A stretch of DNA of 24,010 bases from a virus, in the IMG/VR virus record IMGVR_UViG_3300023223_000221, positions 1 to 24,010 of that record; one strand, 5' to 3'. The position numbers and the translations under genes were made by a program. Below the pieces are notes generated by a model. The model saw nothing but the letters and a program-made list of their open reading frames with translations. It did not search any database and was not told the origin of the DNA. Positions within the stretch are counted from its first letter, which is position 1. Every line of letters begins with the position of its first letter. Positions 1 to 7,815 of the stretch are shown here, piece by piece.

Positions 1-2072
1 GCAAGTGCGTTCAATAAATCGGCAGCTAATGCGCCATTCTGGGTCATCTTAACCCTGTTGGCTGATCCTATTTGAAAGTTTACTTCTAAAATAATGGGGG
101 TATTGGCCGGCACAGCTGAACCTGATAAGGTTTGTGGTCCTCCTGTACTCGCACTCGCAATGATTTGAGGTAAATTTGTATTAGATATCAACCATCTATA
201 ACCTGAATCCCCATTCTTATCAAAGAAGGTGATAGCGCCTACGCCATCATTCTGTAACCGTAGATTAGTCACCACATAAAAAGTAAATGAGCCTGTAAAA
301 TTAAGGGAACTATCGGCAGGTGCAACTAAACTCTCGGCGCCGACAATATCCGTAACAAAAACAAGTGAACGCTGACCATTCATTCCAGGTGAATTATGAA
401 GAAAGGTTGGTTGTTTTACGGGGTCTGCTTGAACTGCAACTTGAGCTTGCGAACTTTGACCTGTCCATCCTGTTACAAGACCAGCAGTCACAGGGGCAAT
501 ACCTTTCGCCGCATCAAACCAGGCCACTAATCCTGAAAAGTCTTTAGGATCAAAAGGTTTTAAATTAACCCATGTGAGACCGTATCGATCAGCAAGGTAA
601 CTCCCTATAAAGTTCCTTTCGTTGAGGGACAGCGCACGATTAAACAATAAAATCTGAGCCATTTGTCCTTTGAATGCAGACGTTCCTGCATCTTTAGCGC
701 CAATAAACAGATCGGATGGACTTTGATTTATTTTTCGGAGAATATTGCTTTTCAATTCACCCAACAAAGTTCCACTCTGACTGAAACTGATCAGGCCGCC
801 TACTTCATAATGAACCTCTAAAATAATATCCGTGGCATTAGTCGGAGCCGTGTCACAAGTTACAAACTCACTGGACACATCATCGGTTACTCCGACCGTG
901 ACCTTATTGGATTCTGAGGTATCCATGAAAATCTCATAACCATTGGGAGAATTGTGACCTATGATAAAACGATCTACACCATTGGAAACACTGTTCATTG
1001 CCACATAAAAAGTGAAAGAAGTGCTTAAATCAATAGTTGATGAACTGGCAATCGTCATATGTTCATCAGTCGTATCATCAAACTCTAGATTAGGAAATCC
1101 ATTGAATGCCGTTGCCTGAAACAGTGGTTGTTTCGCTCCGGTTGTCTGTGCTGCATTATTCGCTTTACCAGATTGGTCAGCCCAGGCCGACACGTTTGGT
1201 GAACCCGTAATACCACGAGCAGCATCCAGCCAAACCACTAGACCAGGTACCTCATCAGGCGTGTGTTCTAAATCTGTCCAAGTCAAATGATAACGAGATG
1301 CAAGATAGCTTCCCACCTTGTTTCGTTCTTCTAATGTCAAGAGTCTGTCATAAATAACTACCTGGCCCATTTCCCCAACAAACCGTTCCCCTGTCCCAAG
1401 GGAACCTATAAACAGGGCGGCAGTATTATTGTTAATGGGAGCGACCACTGTATTAGTAACAATCGCACCCAAAGGAACCCCGCTTTGAGTGTAATTAATT
1501 ACCCCTCCCACTTCATAATGAACTTCTAAAATTATGTTAGTATTAAGAGAAACTGCAGATGTGCTAGAAACAAACTGAACTGCCCCTGTCCCTTTTATTC
1601 CTGTTGAAGATTTAGTCCCGGTTGCCGCAATTCTCCATCGGTATCCAGCATTTGCTCCCTTGCTAAAAAAGTTTGGATTCGCTGTAGCAGATGTAGCCTT
1701 GACCACAACGTAAGCGGTGAATGAGCCAGCTAAATCCAAGCTGGTAGAATCAGGGGCGCTCATCTCATCATTGGATCCATCAAAGGTAAGAGAAGGGAAA
1801 CCATTTATACCCGTAAGATTAAAAACAGGCCGAGCAGAGCCAGTCCCTGTAGCGTTATTCCCCTCCTTACTACGGTCAGCCCATGAATCAACAGGTGCCG
1901 CAGTTCCAGGCACCACTCCCTTCCCGGCATCCAACCATAAAACTAGATTTGATATATCGTTGAGGGTAAAACCTTCCTCGGCAGTTCCGAAGGCACTCCC
2001 CATAGCAGGGCCAAAAGGTTTCCCGAATGGAGGACCGTCAAGAAGAATTGATTTAAGATGGTTTTTAATCAT
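1..2072 (-). CDS. Tandem LamG/concanavalin-like domain protein (partial, runs off left edge)
   Basis: This frame is open from the ATG at 2072 to the window edge (about 690 codons), so the C-terminus is missing. It contains three copies of a roughly 236-residue unit. Each begins with an LV-x-W-(L/F)-D-A-(G/A)-(K/R)-G motif, with the tryptophan codons at 1937, 1232 and 521, all in frame. The first two units end in an ERN-x-(V/I)-GSYLA-(S/D)-RY-x-LTW motif; the third is cut off before it. This beta-rich pattern with a terminal GYLA-like helix is typical of LamG/laminin-G-3 (concanavalin A-like) domains, which bind glycans or act as adhesion modules. The start overlaps the stop of the 107-aa gene as TAATG, suggesting translational coupling. 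Its place at the end of the terminase-portal operon suggests a virion surface or receptor-binding decoration protein. The domain family is fairly secure; the role is inferred. Confidence 0.8.
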   Translation of the reverse strand, partial: MIKNHLKSILLDGPPFGKPFGPAMGSAFGTAEEGFTLNDISNLVLWLDAGKGVVPGTAAPVDSWADRSKEGNNATGTGSARPVFNLTGINGFPSLTFDGSNDEMSAPDSTSLDLAGSFTAYVVVKATSATANPNFFSKGANAGYRWRIAATGTKSSTGIKGTGAVQFVSSTSAVSLNTNIILEVHYEVGGVINYTQSGVPLGAIVTNTVVAPINNNTAALFIGSLGTGERFVGEMGQVVIYDRLLTLEERNKVGSYLASRYHLTWTDLEHTPDEVPGLVVWLDAARGITGSPNVSAWADQSGKANNAAQTTGAKQPLFQATAFNGFPNLEFDDTTDEHMTIASSSTIDLSTSFTFYVAMNSVSNGVDRFIIGHNSPNGYEIFMDTSESNKVTVGVTDDVSSEFVTCDTAPTNATDIILEVHYEVGGLISFSQSGTLLGELKSNILRKINQSPSDLFIGAKDAGTSAFKGQMAQILLFNRALSLNERNFIGSYLADRYGLTWVNLKPFDPKDFSGLVAWFDAAKGIAPVTAGLVTGWTGQSSQAQVAVQADPVKQPTFLHNSPGMNGQRSLVFVTDIVGAESLVAPADSSLNFTGSFTFYVVTNLRLQNDGVGAITFFDKNGDSGYRWLISNTNLPQIIASASTGGPQTLSGSAVPANTPIILEVNFQIGSANRVKMTQNGALAADLLNAL

Positions 2073-2395
2073 TAGCAATGCAATCCTGAATTCAGGTAAA
2101 TAGTTACAGCCGCCACTGTCGCTGGCTTATCAATCACGATTGTCATGGGAACCTTGATTGCTTCCCCTTTATTCGTTGGTGTTAAAACTACTGCCGATCC
2201 ATCCTGGAACCATGTTTCTTTAGTAGTTCCATCGTCCGGAGTCAGCTTGATGGGAATTGAATCTGTGCTGGTTAATCCAACTGCCCAGATAAGAGCAGGA
2301 AGAAGTTCCTGGGTGACTGTAAAAACATGGTCATTGCTCACACCCGAAGTGGAAGGAACAATTACCTGCGATTGATTAAAAGCTGTTATTGACAT
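2072..2395 (-). CDS. Hypothetical virion-associated protein, 107 aa
   Basis: I do not recognise a family. The protein is small and mostly beta-strand in character, with a threonine/valine-rich composition and no signal peptide or membrane segment. It starts at an ATG 7 bases after AAAGGAC, a good ribosome site lying just past the portal stop codon. It ends in a TAATG overlap with the LamG-repeat gene. Tight packing between the portal and a surface protein makes a virion role likely, for example a small head, decoration or adaptor protein, but sequence alone does not show this. Confidence 0.7.
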   Translation of the reverse strand: MSITAFNQSQVIVPSTSGVSNDHVFTVTQELLPALIWAVGLTSTDSIPIKLTPDDGTTKETWFQDGSAVVLTPTNKGEAIKVPMTIVIDKPATVAAVTIYLNSGLHC

Positions 2396-2406
2396 AATTT
2401 TGTCCT

Positions 2407-4512
2407 TTAATTAAGTGGTAATCCTTCCACATTCTCGAATATTTGCTGGTTGATATCAGATTCAATCTTTCTTATATCGGCTCCTGCCTTTGCATCATCC
2501 CGAGGGATTTCCCTGAGAATTTTCTGCGCCTCAACCCCTTTCTTCTGTGCTGATGCCAGATTATCCGCGACCTTGGAAGTGCGTTCTTCTGCTTCCGAGT
2601 CAGCCTGTTTAGCGGCCGCTTCAAAGAGTTTGTCTTCCTCGCTCTGCTGGTTCTCTTGAGCACTGATGAGCGCTTTCTTTTCTTCATCTGTTTCTGGATC
2701 AATTAATCCGAGTTGGATCATGCGATCTCGATTGAATTTCTGTAGTCCTTTGCCAATCCCCGGCAGTTTGTTGAACATTTCAGCCAGGATAATCGGAGTG
2801 TAATCACCCAAGGCAGGAGTATCTTTGGAAAGTTCCAGCAAGTCCTTGAACATTTCAACATCGGCTTCCCTCTGGGTTTCATACTGAGGACCGACATCCG
2901 AATAAGCCCTGAACTTCTTATTCCTGAGAACGCTGATCTCTGCTATTTGCCCCAGGCTTTCATCAAACGTGGCCTTGATAAGTTGCTGGTTGGATTCCGT
3001 TCCATCTTCTTTGAGCAGGACAATCTCGCGCCTGTCGGCATAGTTTTCGGTGGCTATGGATTGATAAACTTCTCCTATGTGTTCCACCGCACTGAATATA
3101 TTGTCCATGATGGGTTGGGTGTTTAAATCCCTGATCTTTCTTTCGGCAATGATAGCCTTCCCTGATTCCAGCCTCGGGTTTGCTGTCTCCTGGGGAGAAC
3201 CTCCTGTCATTTCCTGCATAAAGAGTGGAACAACCTGGAGAAGGGCTTGCATCGAGGGAGATACTGCCGGTGCGCTGAGGAACCCAAGCGGTCCCTGATG
3301 AACTATATTCCCATCCTTGTCCCTCAATGCTTCCATTCGGACATAAGGAGCATTCGTCAAATCAGTCCAATCAGATTCATACTCTGGGGTGATCTGTTTC
3401 GGATCCACTATCGGGATGTCAGTCGATTGCATGGCCGCATTCTCGGCAAGCTGAGAGATTTGCATATTGTACATTCGCTGAGGATCAATGTTCTTCCTGA
3501 CCAATCCCCTGGACCACTCCACGCCATCTGAATAGCCACGGAAAGCATAAACAGGAATAATGGGTATCCACTTGCCGGCTATAATCTTGGGTGCTTTGAG
3601 CATATCCTGACCGCTGAATACTGACTTCCTGATTCTCCTGCGTCTGAGAGTCTTTTCTTCGCTGAATCGAAGGGATGGATCTTTCTTTATGGTGGACTTA
3701 TCTTCCTCATGTTCCTTTTCAGAGAACACTTCTTTCTTCAAGGTGTTGAGATTATCGTAAATAAAGACAGTCTCATTAACGTGCATCACATCGTAACGAG
3801 TGCCGACATAAATATTATTGGGGTTGGTCGAGGAGAAGTTGAACTCCTTGCGGTCTGATGGATTGAATACCGACACCGCATCCTTATCAGGGTAAAGCCT
3901 TTTAAATTCATCCCGATTCATTTCAGTCAAGATAGTGCAATGGATAGCGTCCCTCTTGTCCTTGCGTTGCGCTCCCTTGTTGAAATAAACACTGTTATAT
4001 CCATTGAACAAAGGCTTGAATACTATCCTGCGGTCCTGGTTCTCTGGATCTTCTTCATCCTCATGTATGGTTCCCAATTTAAGAAAGCCCTGCCCAGTAA
4101 TTACAGCTTCCTGCACCGCATTATCTAAAGACTCTTTGCCTGAGAACTGCCGGTAATCCGTCCGGAACAGGTTATTCAGGAGCATGGCATCCTTCTGATC
4201 TCCTGCTGAATCAGTCGGTCGATAATCAACAGCCACTCGGTTCTGGTTCCATTCACCCATAAACCGTTGGATATGATTGCTTATCAGGTCAAACTCTAAT
4301 TGAACCCTGCCCTCAAACTGATCCTCCAGGAAGTCCTCCCATTGACCACCCTGAACCATAACCATTCGCATATCTATATTGGCTTGACCTCTTTGCTCAA
4401 GATTGATCGAGGCATCCTGGGCAACATCAATCTTGAACTTGTCAAGGAGTTCAGCCATATCTTCCTTGGTCAGATTCTTTTTGTTCGCAATAGTCTTAAT
4501 ATCTTCTGGCAT
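2407..4512 (-). CDS. Phage portal protein, P22-like
   Basis: The 701-aa product matches the P22-type portal family in length (P22 gp1 is about 725 aa) and sequence style. The N-terminal third contains the characteristic stretch around residues 43-120, with an early GQWEDFLED segment, LISNHIQRFMGEWNQNR and VDYRPTD, followed by a conserved helix-rich region with ITGQGFLKLG. The C-terminal 100 residues are charged and predicted helical or coiled coil (EE/KK/AQ-rich), as in the barrel of P22-like portals. Portals form the dodecameric channel at one capsid vertex, dock the terminase during packaging and carry the tail. The start ATG overlaps the terL stop as TAATG, so synthesis is probably coupled. 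A P22-type portal suggests podovirus-like morphology. Confidence 0.93.
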   Translation of the reverse strand: MPEDIKTIANKKNLTKEDMAELLDKFKIDVAQDASINLEQRGQANIDMRMVMVQGGQWEDFLEDQFEGRVQLEFDLISNHIQRFMGEWNQNRVAVDYRPTDSAGDQKDAMLLNNLFRTDYRQFSGKESLDNAVQEAVITGQGFLKLGTIHEDEEDPENQDRRIVFKPLFNGYNSVYFNKGAQRKDKRDAIHCTILTEMNRDEFKRLYPDKDAVSVFNPSDRKEFNFSSTNPNNIYVGTRYDVMHVNETVFIYDNLNTLKKEVFSEKEHEEDKSTIKKDPSLRFSEEKTLRRRRIRKSVFSGQDMLKAPKIIAGKWIPIIPVYAFRGYSDGVEWSRGLVRKNIDPQRMYNMQISQLAENAAMQSTDIPIVDPKQITPEYESDWTDLTNAPYVRMEALRDKDGNIVHQGPLGFLSAPAVSPSMQALLQVVPLFMQEMTGGSPQETANPRLESGKAIIAERKIRDLNTQPIMDNIFSAVEHIGEVYQSIATENYADRREIVLLKEDGTESNQQLIKATFDESLGQIAEISVLRNKKFRAYSDVGPQYETQREADVEMFKDLLELSKDTPALGDYTPIILAEMFNKLPGIGKGLQKFNRDRMIQLGLIDPETDEEKKALISAQENQQSEEDKLFEAAAKQADSEAEERTSKVADNLASAQKKGVEAQKILREIPRDDAKAGADIRKIESDINQQIFENVEGLPLN

Positions 4513-5954
4513 TAGATTCTTTGCCTTTTGGCTCTAGGGAAATAAACACTCTTTTCTTCTATTCTAGGAAATTCCATTGACATCATTGCCGAATCAGCCA
4601 AATTGGGAGACTCAATTTTTAATTTGTTTTTCATTTCTTCCTTAGTCATTATTTGCAAGAATCCGTTCCCGTTTATTTTCCTGGGTATTCGACAAATTTC
4701 TGAGCGGAATTGTTCAATACATTTTATTTCCGAAGAAACACTTATCAACTCATCAGGATCAACATATTCTTTCTTCACAATAGCTCTATAAGTATTGTAA
4801 AAACGGTCACGGAGTCTCCAATAATATTGGGCTCGTTTATTCTTGAATGTTTCTTTGTTTGTTTTCGCCTGTTGACGTTCCATCCTTGCGTCTGGTTGAT
4901 ATAATTCACTCGGATTGACTACACCCTCCGACCCTTTAAACATTATGGGTTTAATATTTTTACCTTCCAGGTCTTTATTTACTTGTCGTTTTAGAGAAAC
5001 TCCCAGACCATCACAATCCCAACTGAACAAGTCCACATTATTTTGGATTGCATATTCAGTAGCCCAATCACAACCATCATTCACATCACCATCTATTTTT
5101 TCCATGACATCCACAAATACGGAACCATGCCGGTAAACAAGACCTTTTGGGTCTGGACCCATATCAGATGGATCATGTGAAACGATCTTGACTCCCCTTG
5201 GTTTAAATCCGAGTTTCACATGGGCATCAATGGCCGCATCGAACCACTCTGCCTTGATAATGGAATTTTCTACACTGTCATTGAATGCACCTTCCCAGAT
5301 ATGGTCGTATTCGGCTCGGGAACGGTTTTTAAAGTCCCATGCCTTCTCCATTGCAAGACCCTTGGGGAACCAGGGGTTATCCCTCCAGTTCATAACTATA
5401 ATCAAGTGCATTTCGTCCTCATAGAAGCCATCCCTATCCAATTCCTTCTTGAATGGAACTATAAAACGCTTGCTGAACGGGTCATTTGAGGCCATTGGAT
5501 TCGCTGTAAAGAATAGTTGCGAATCGCCTTCCCGGATGGTCGGGAGTAAATCATCAAGGGATTGTTGGGAGAGATCCTGGGCTTCCTCGATCCATGAATA
5601 TTTGAAGCCTTGGGCAGAACGAACGGCAGAGGAATTCCGAGCAAATCCTTTATACCGGAACCCTCCTTTTGGGATGAAATCTATTTTCTTATCTTTGGGG
5701 ATGGCATCAATTCCATCCATCTTTTCGATCAAGCCTTTGAGGAGTTTGTGGACTGAATCATCTATCGAAGCCTGGAACTCTCGACCGCAGAGAATGTCAG
5801 CACCTTCAACCTCAACCTTCAATATAAGGATTCGGCCTACGCTTTCTGATTTTCCTGAACCTCGGCCTCCTATCAGAACAACGAGCCTTTTTTTAGTCGT
5901 TAAGACCTTTTCCAGTTTCTTCGGAAGCTGGACTTTTGAGTGTATTGTCAGCAT
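4512..5954 (-). CDS. terL: Terminase large subunit
   Basis: The 480-aa product has the two-domain layout of a packaging motor. The N-terminal ATPase has Walker A GGRGSGKS (residues 29-36), a Walker B-like YSWIEEAQDL (119-128) and the coupling motif TANP (150-153). The C-terminal RNase H-like nuclease shows SHDPSD (259-264, probable first metal-binding Asp), WDCDGLG (312-318) and an Asp near NLADSAM close to the C-terminus. The sequence style fits the PBSX/Terminase_3 group used by many headful-packaging phages. The enzyme cuts the concatemer and pumps DNA through the portal. Its start overlaps the end of terS by 62 bases and its stop overlaps the portal start, so the packaging proteins form one coupled unit. 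Confidence 0.95.
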   Translation of the reverse strand: MLTIHSKVQLPKKLEKVLTTKKRLVVLIGGRGSGKSESVGRILILKVEVEGADILCGREFQASIDDSVHKLLKGLIEKMDGIDAIPKDKKIDFIPKGGFRYKGFARNSSAVRSAQGFKYSWIEEAQDLSQQSLDDLLPTIREGDSQLFFTANPMASNDPFSKRFIVPFKKELDRDGFYEDEMHLIIVMNWRDNPWFPKGLAMEKAWDFKNRSRAEYDHIWEGAFNDSVENSIIKAEWFDAAIDAHVKLGFKPRGVKIVSHDPSDMGPDPKGLVYRHGSVFVDVMEKIDGDVNDGCDWATEYAIQNNVDLFSWDCDGLGVSLKRQVNKDLEGKNIKPIMFKGSEGVVNPSELYQPDARMERQQAKTNKETFKNKRAQYYWRLRDRFYNTYRAIVKKEYVDPDELISVSSEIKCIEQFRSEICRIPRKINGNGFLQIMTKEEMKNKLKIESPNLADSAMMSMEFPRIEEKSVYFPRAKRQRI

Positions 5955-6402
5955 TCACAAACTCGACAGTGATTTTTTTCTCAACCGGCCCACCATTGGG
6001 TCCGGTATTCACAACAGTATCTTTAAACATTCCTAAATTCTTTCCTGCCAGTTCAATACCTTTAAACATTGGTCCTGCTTGGAAGGTGTATTCTCCGGTC
6101 TCTTTTCCTTCCTTATCCAATACCGGACTGTGTTGCATACAACGCTCGACACCTTCTTTCAAATTGGTTAAAACCCAATCCTGATCGATGTGACAGCGTT
6201 TAGATGATGCTTCCATTGCCTCAACAATTGCGGCCGAAATTGCCGGTTCTTTTTTCAAACGAGAACCACCAGCATTTGCCACTTCATAAGAGCAGTCATA
6301 GACTTTCTGATAGGCTTCGGTCGCATTTCTGCTGATGGCATATTCATCAACAAATGCCTGATGTCTGTCAGATAATTCTTCGTCTATGCTTTCCTCGGTC
6401 AT
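5893..6402 (-). CDS. terS: Terminase small subunit
   Basis: The 169-aa product carries a Terminase_2-type helix-turn-helix at residues about 10-60: a LSDRHQAFVDEYAISRNATEAY helix pair, then YEVANAGGSRLKKEPAISAAI. This is the usual pac/cos recognition fold of small terminase subunits. The C-terminal part is probably the oligomerisation and TerL-binding region. The last 62 bases overlap terL in another frame. The start codon overlaps the stop of a 28-aa basic frame as ATGA. Function and position agree, so the call is strong although the recognition site is unknown. Confidence 0.92.
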   Translation of the reverse strand: MTEESIDEELSDRHQAFVDEYAISRNATEAYQKVYDCSYEVANAGGSRLKKEPAISAAIVEAMEASSKRCHIDQDWVLTNLKEGVERCMQHSPVLDKEGKETGEYTFQAGPMFKGIELAGKNLGMFKDTVVNTGPNGGPVEKKITVEFVNADNTLKSPASEETGKGLND

Positions 6403-6485
6403 TTTCTACCTTTTTTCCCTTTTCTTGGTTTCCTGCGAGTTCCATTCGGCTTTGTTGGTTTTCGCCTTCCATTATCAGATGACAT
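6399..6485 (-). CDS. Very small, highly basic protein (28 aa) upstream of terS
   Basis: An ATG at 6485 follows a good AAAGGAG ribosome site with 5 bases of spacing and opens a 28-codon frame. Its TGA overlaps the terS start as ATGA. Thirteen of the 28 residues are Lys or Arg, concentrated in a C-terminal RRKPRKGKKGRK run. The ribosome site sits immediately after the stop of the upstream 132-aa gene, so the frame fills the only gap in the operon. The composition suggests nucleic-acid binding, perhaps in packaging or head assembly, or merely a translational coupler for terS. No family is recognisable at this size. Confidence 0.6.
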   Translation of the reverse strand: MSSDNGRRKPTKPNGTRRKPRKGKKGRK

Positions 6486-6497
6486 AATTTCTCCTTT

Positions 6498-6896
6498 CTA
6501 AGGGTCTATTGCTTCTTGAACTTGGAACCTGATATCCTGGTTCCTGATCTGTCGTTCCTCATTCGTTGATGTGTTTACAAGCCGAGCGAACGCATTCCAC
6601 AGCCCCAAATTCATCACTGCTGTTTCTGCGGCCGTGATAAGAGTGGGCCAATTATTGTCCGGACCCGGGGGAATAACCCGATTAAATCCTGTGGCTCCCG
6701 GGGTGGTAGTGGTAACGTCCTTAACGTGCTGTTTGACATAAAGAGTAGCAACCCATCCCTCGATGCTCTCACCATCCCGGTCAAATGTGACCTCCAGGCT
6801 TGCACCTTTTCCTATTTGAGTTATCTTACCCACAAACACCTCCACTCCCTTTGGTACTCTGTGCTTTTCCACCACTTTTAATCTTCCGAGAACCAC
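6498..6896 (-). CDS. Hypothetical virion-associated protein, 132 aa
   Basis: I do not recognise a domain. The start is a GTG at 6896, preceded by AGGA about 5 bases upstream, and the frame overlaps the end of the 76-aa gene by 71 bases. The N-terminal 60 residues look like small beta strands with charged loops (VEVFVGKITQIGKGASLEVTF). The C-terminal half is probably helical and contains WPTLITAAETAVMNLGLWNAFARLV. The stop is followed at once by the ribosome site of the basic 28-aa gene. Position inside the structural operon suggests a virion or assembly role. A downstream GTG is a possible alternative start. Confidence 0.65.
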   Translation of the reverse strand: MVLGRLKVVEKHRVPKGVEVFVGKITQIGKGASLEVTFDRDGESIEGWVATLYVKQHVKDVTTTTPGATGFNRVIPPGPDNNWPTLITAAETAVMNLGLWNAFARLVNTSTNEERQIRNQDIRFQVQEAIDP

Positions 6897-7056
6897 CCAT
6901 TCCTACAATGCTCTTGGGTTGTGCCGATCCGGTGAGTGGAATGGATTTCCCTTCTGCCTCCAGAGGGGCTATAACTCCCGATTCCGCATCTGCCTTAGAT
7001 GGATCAATCGTTATGCTCACTAATCCCCAGTGAAGGGGCATATATTGCCAGGACAT
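6826..7056 (-). CDS. Hypothetical small protein, 76 aa
   Basis: No family is recognised. The ATG at 7056 overlaps the stop of the preceding gene as TAATG, the same junction used at several other places in this operon, which supports it being translated. The N-terminal part includes WGLVSITIDPSKADAESG. The C-terminal 25 residues are glycine-, serine- and lysine-rich and probably disordered (SRKIKSGGKAQSTKGSGG). The last 71 bases overlap the 132-aa gene in another frame, which is long for two real genes, so one start may be misplaced. Confidence 0.55.
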   Translation of the reverse strand: MSWQYMPLHWGLVSITIDPSKADAESGVIAPLEAEGKSIPLTGSAQPKSIVGMGGSRKIKSGGKAQSTKGSGGVCG

Positions 7057-7520
7057 TAGGGTGCATCCAATGTTGTTATCGTTACATTTGGAGTCAACAG
7101 ACTTCCAGTAATTGTTTTATCCAGGACCGCTGTTGTCGTTCCCTGCTTATTGACTCGCAAACTCGTACTCGTTTCAATGTGATCACCCAGGAGGATCTCG
7201 GTGGCTTTTTCAGCGTTGCCATCTGGGATATCAATGAACATAAAAATGTCCTTCCAATTCTCTCCGCTTACATCCTTGCCAACAATCGAAACCTTATCGG
7301 CTCCTGTCATTTCAGCCACACTCAGATTGACTTTTACATTCACCGATGCACCAGGTGATACAACAGGAGTGTTCGCAAGATTATTCAACCCACCTCCTGC
7401 TTTACTGATCTTGAAATCCCCAGAAACTATGGTCGGAGCAACTTTAAGTTTGCTCGGGTCCAGGAAATCAGTCAGAGCAATATAAAACTCGTATGCTTCG
7501 CCTTTATGAGGTTGCGGCAT
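7056..7520 (-). CDS. Hypothetical phage structural protein, 154 aa (Ig-like/beta)
   Basis: The protein resembles a common class of small beta-rich phage virion proteins with an early EFYIALTD motif, a glycine-rich hairpin (KAGGGLNNL) and alternating strands such as VNVKVNLSVAEMTG. The opening part looks like a bacterial Ig-like or jelly-roll module, and the C-terminal ILLGDHIETSTSLRVNKQGT is a pattern I associate with head or tail accessory proteins. It overlaps the upstream 65-aa gene by 17 bases and ends in a TAATG junction with the 76-aa gene. The exact role (decoration, adaptor or fibre part) cannot be decided from sequence. Confidence 0.7.
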   Translation of the reverse strand: MPQPHKGEAYEFYIALTDFLDPSKLKVAPTIVSGDFKISKAGGGLNNLANTPVVSPGASVNVKVNLSVAEMTGADKVSIVGKDVSGENWKDIFMFIDIPDGNAEKATEILLGDHIETSTSLRVNKQGTTTAVLDKTITGSLLTPNVTITTLDAP

Positions 7521-7701
7521 CCTTGTTTTCCTCAGCCGTTTTGGGTTTGTCTCCGTTACTTTCTGGTTCTGGCGGAAGGAATGATTTAATAATTGCGACA
7601 GCCTGGATTACTTGAACATGCGCTTGCCTACCCATAGAAGTACCTGAACAAACCTGGTCCAGAATTGTGAGGGCTTCTGCCGGTGTCATTTGGTTTTGCA
7701 T
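7504..7701 (-). CDS. Small hypothetical phage protein, 65 aa
   Basis: I chose the ATG at 7701 because GGAG lies 5 bases upstream of it. An upstream in-frame GTG at 7731 lacks a ribosome site and would extend into the repeat-bearing intergenic region. The helical N-terminal part, with TPAEALTILDQVC and QAHVQVIQAVAIIKSFL, resembles small phage proteins often found near structural genes. The last 25 residues are charged and probably disordered. It is the first gene after a 114-base non-coding stretch that may hold its promoter. Function is unknown. Confidence 0.7.
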   Translation of the reverse strand: MQNQMTPAEALTILDQVCSGTSMGRQAHVQVIQAVAIIKSFLPPEPESNGDKPKTAEENKDAATS

Positions 7702-7815
7702 AAATTCTCCATTAAAATTAATTTGTCTCACATAATCTTAAATTGATACATGATAATCTCATTTAATATCAAAATGATACAATAATCTCATGCTGAGACA
7801 AATTCAGCCAAAGTC
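7702..7815 (-). promoter_or_regulatory. AT-rich intergenic control region with repeats and a candidate promoter
   Basis: This 114-base gap contains an 11-base perfect inverted repeat, AATTTGTCTCA (7720-7730) and TGAGACAAATT (7794-7804). It also holds two copies of ATAATCTCAT (7753-7762 and 7782-7791), each preceded by GATACA, plus a partial third copy at 7732-7740. On the minus strand TTGTCT (7801-7796) and TATCAT (7779-7774), separated by 16 bases, form a plausible sigma70 promoter for the 65-aa gene and the genes after it. The repeats look like operator sites, but no regulator is known. Confidence 0.4.

Noticed and set aside
5449-6036. A 195-codon plus-strand frame antisense to terL.
   Set aside because: It is the shadow of the terminase frame. 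The terL protein carries Walker and nuclease motifs, while this one has no recognisable feature. The same applies to all long plus-strand frames, such as 11047-11478.
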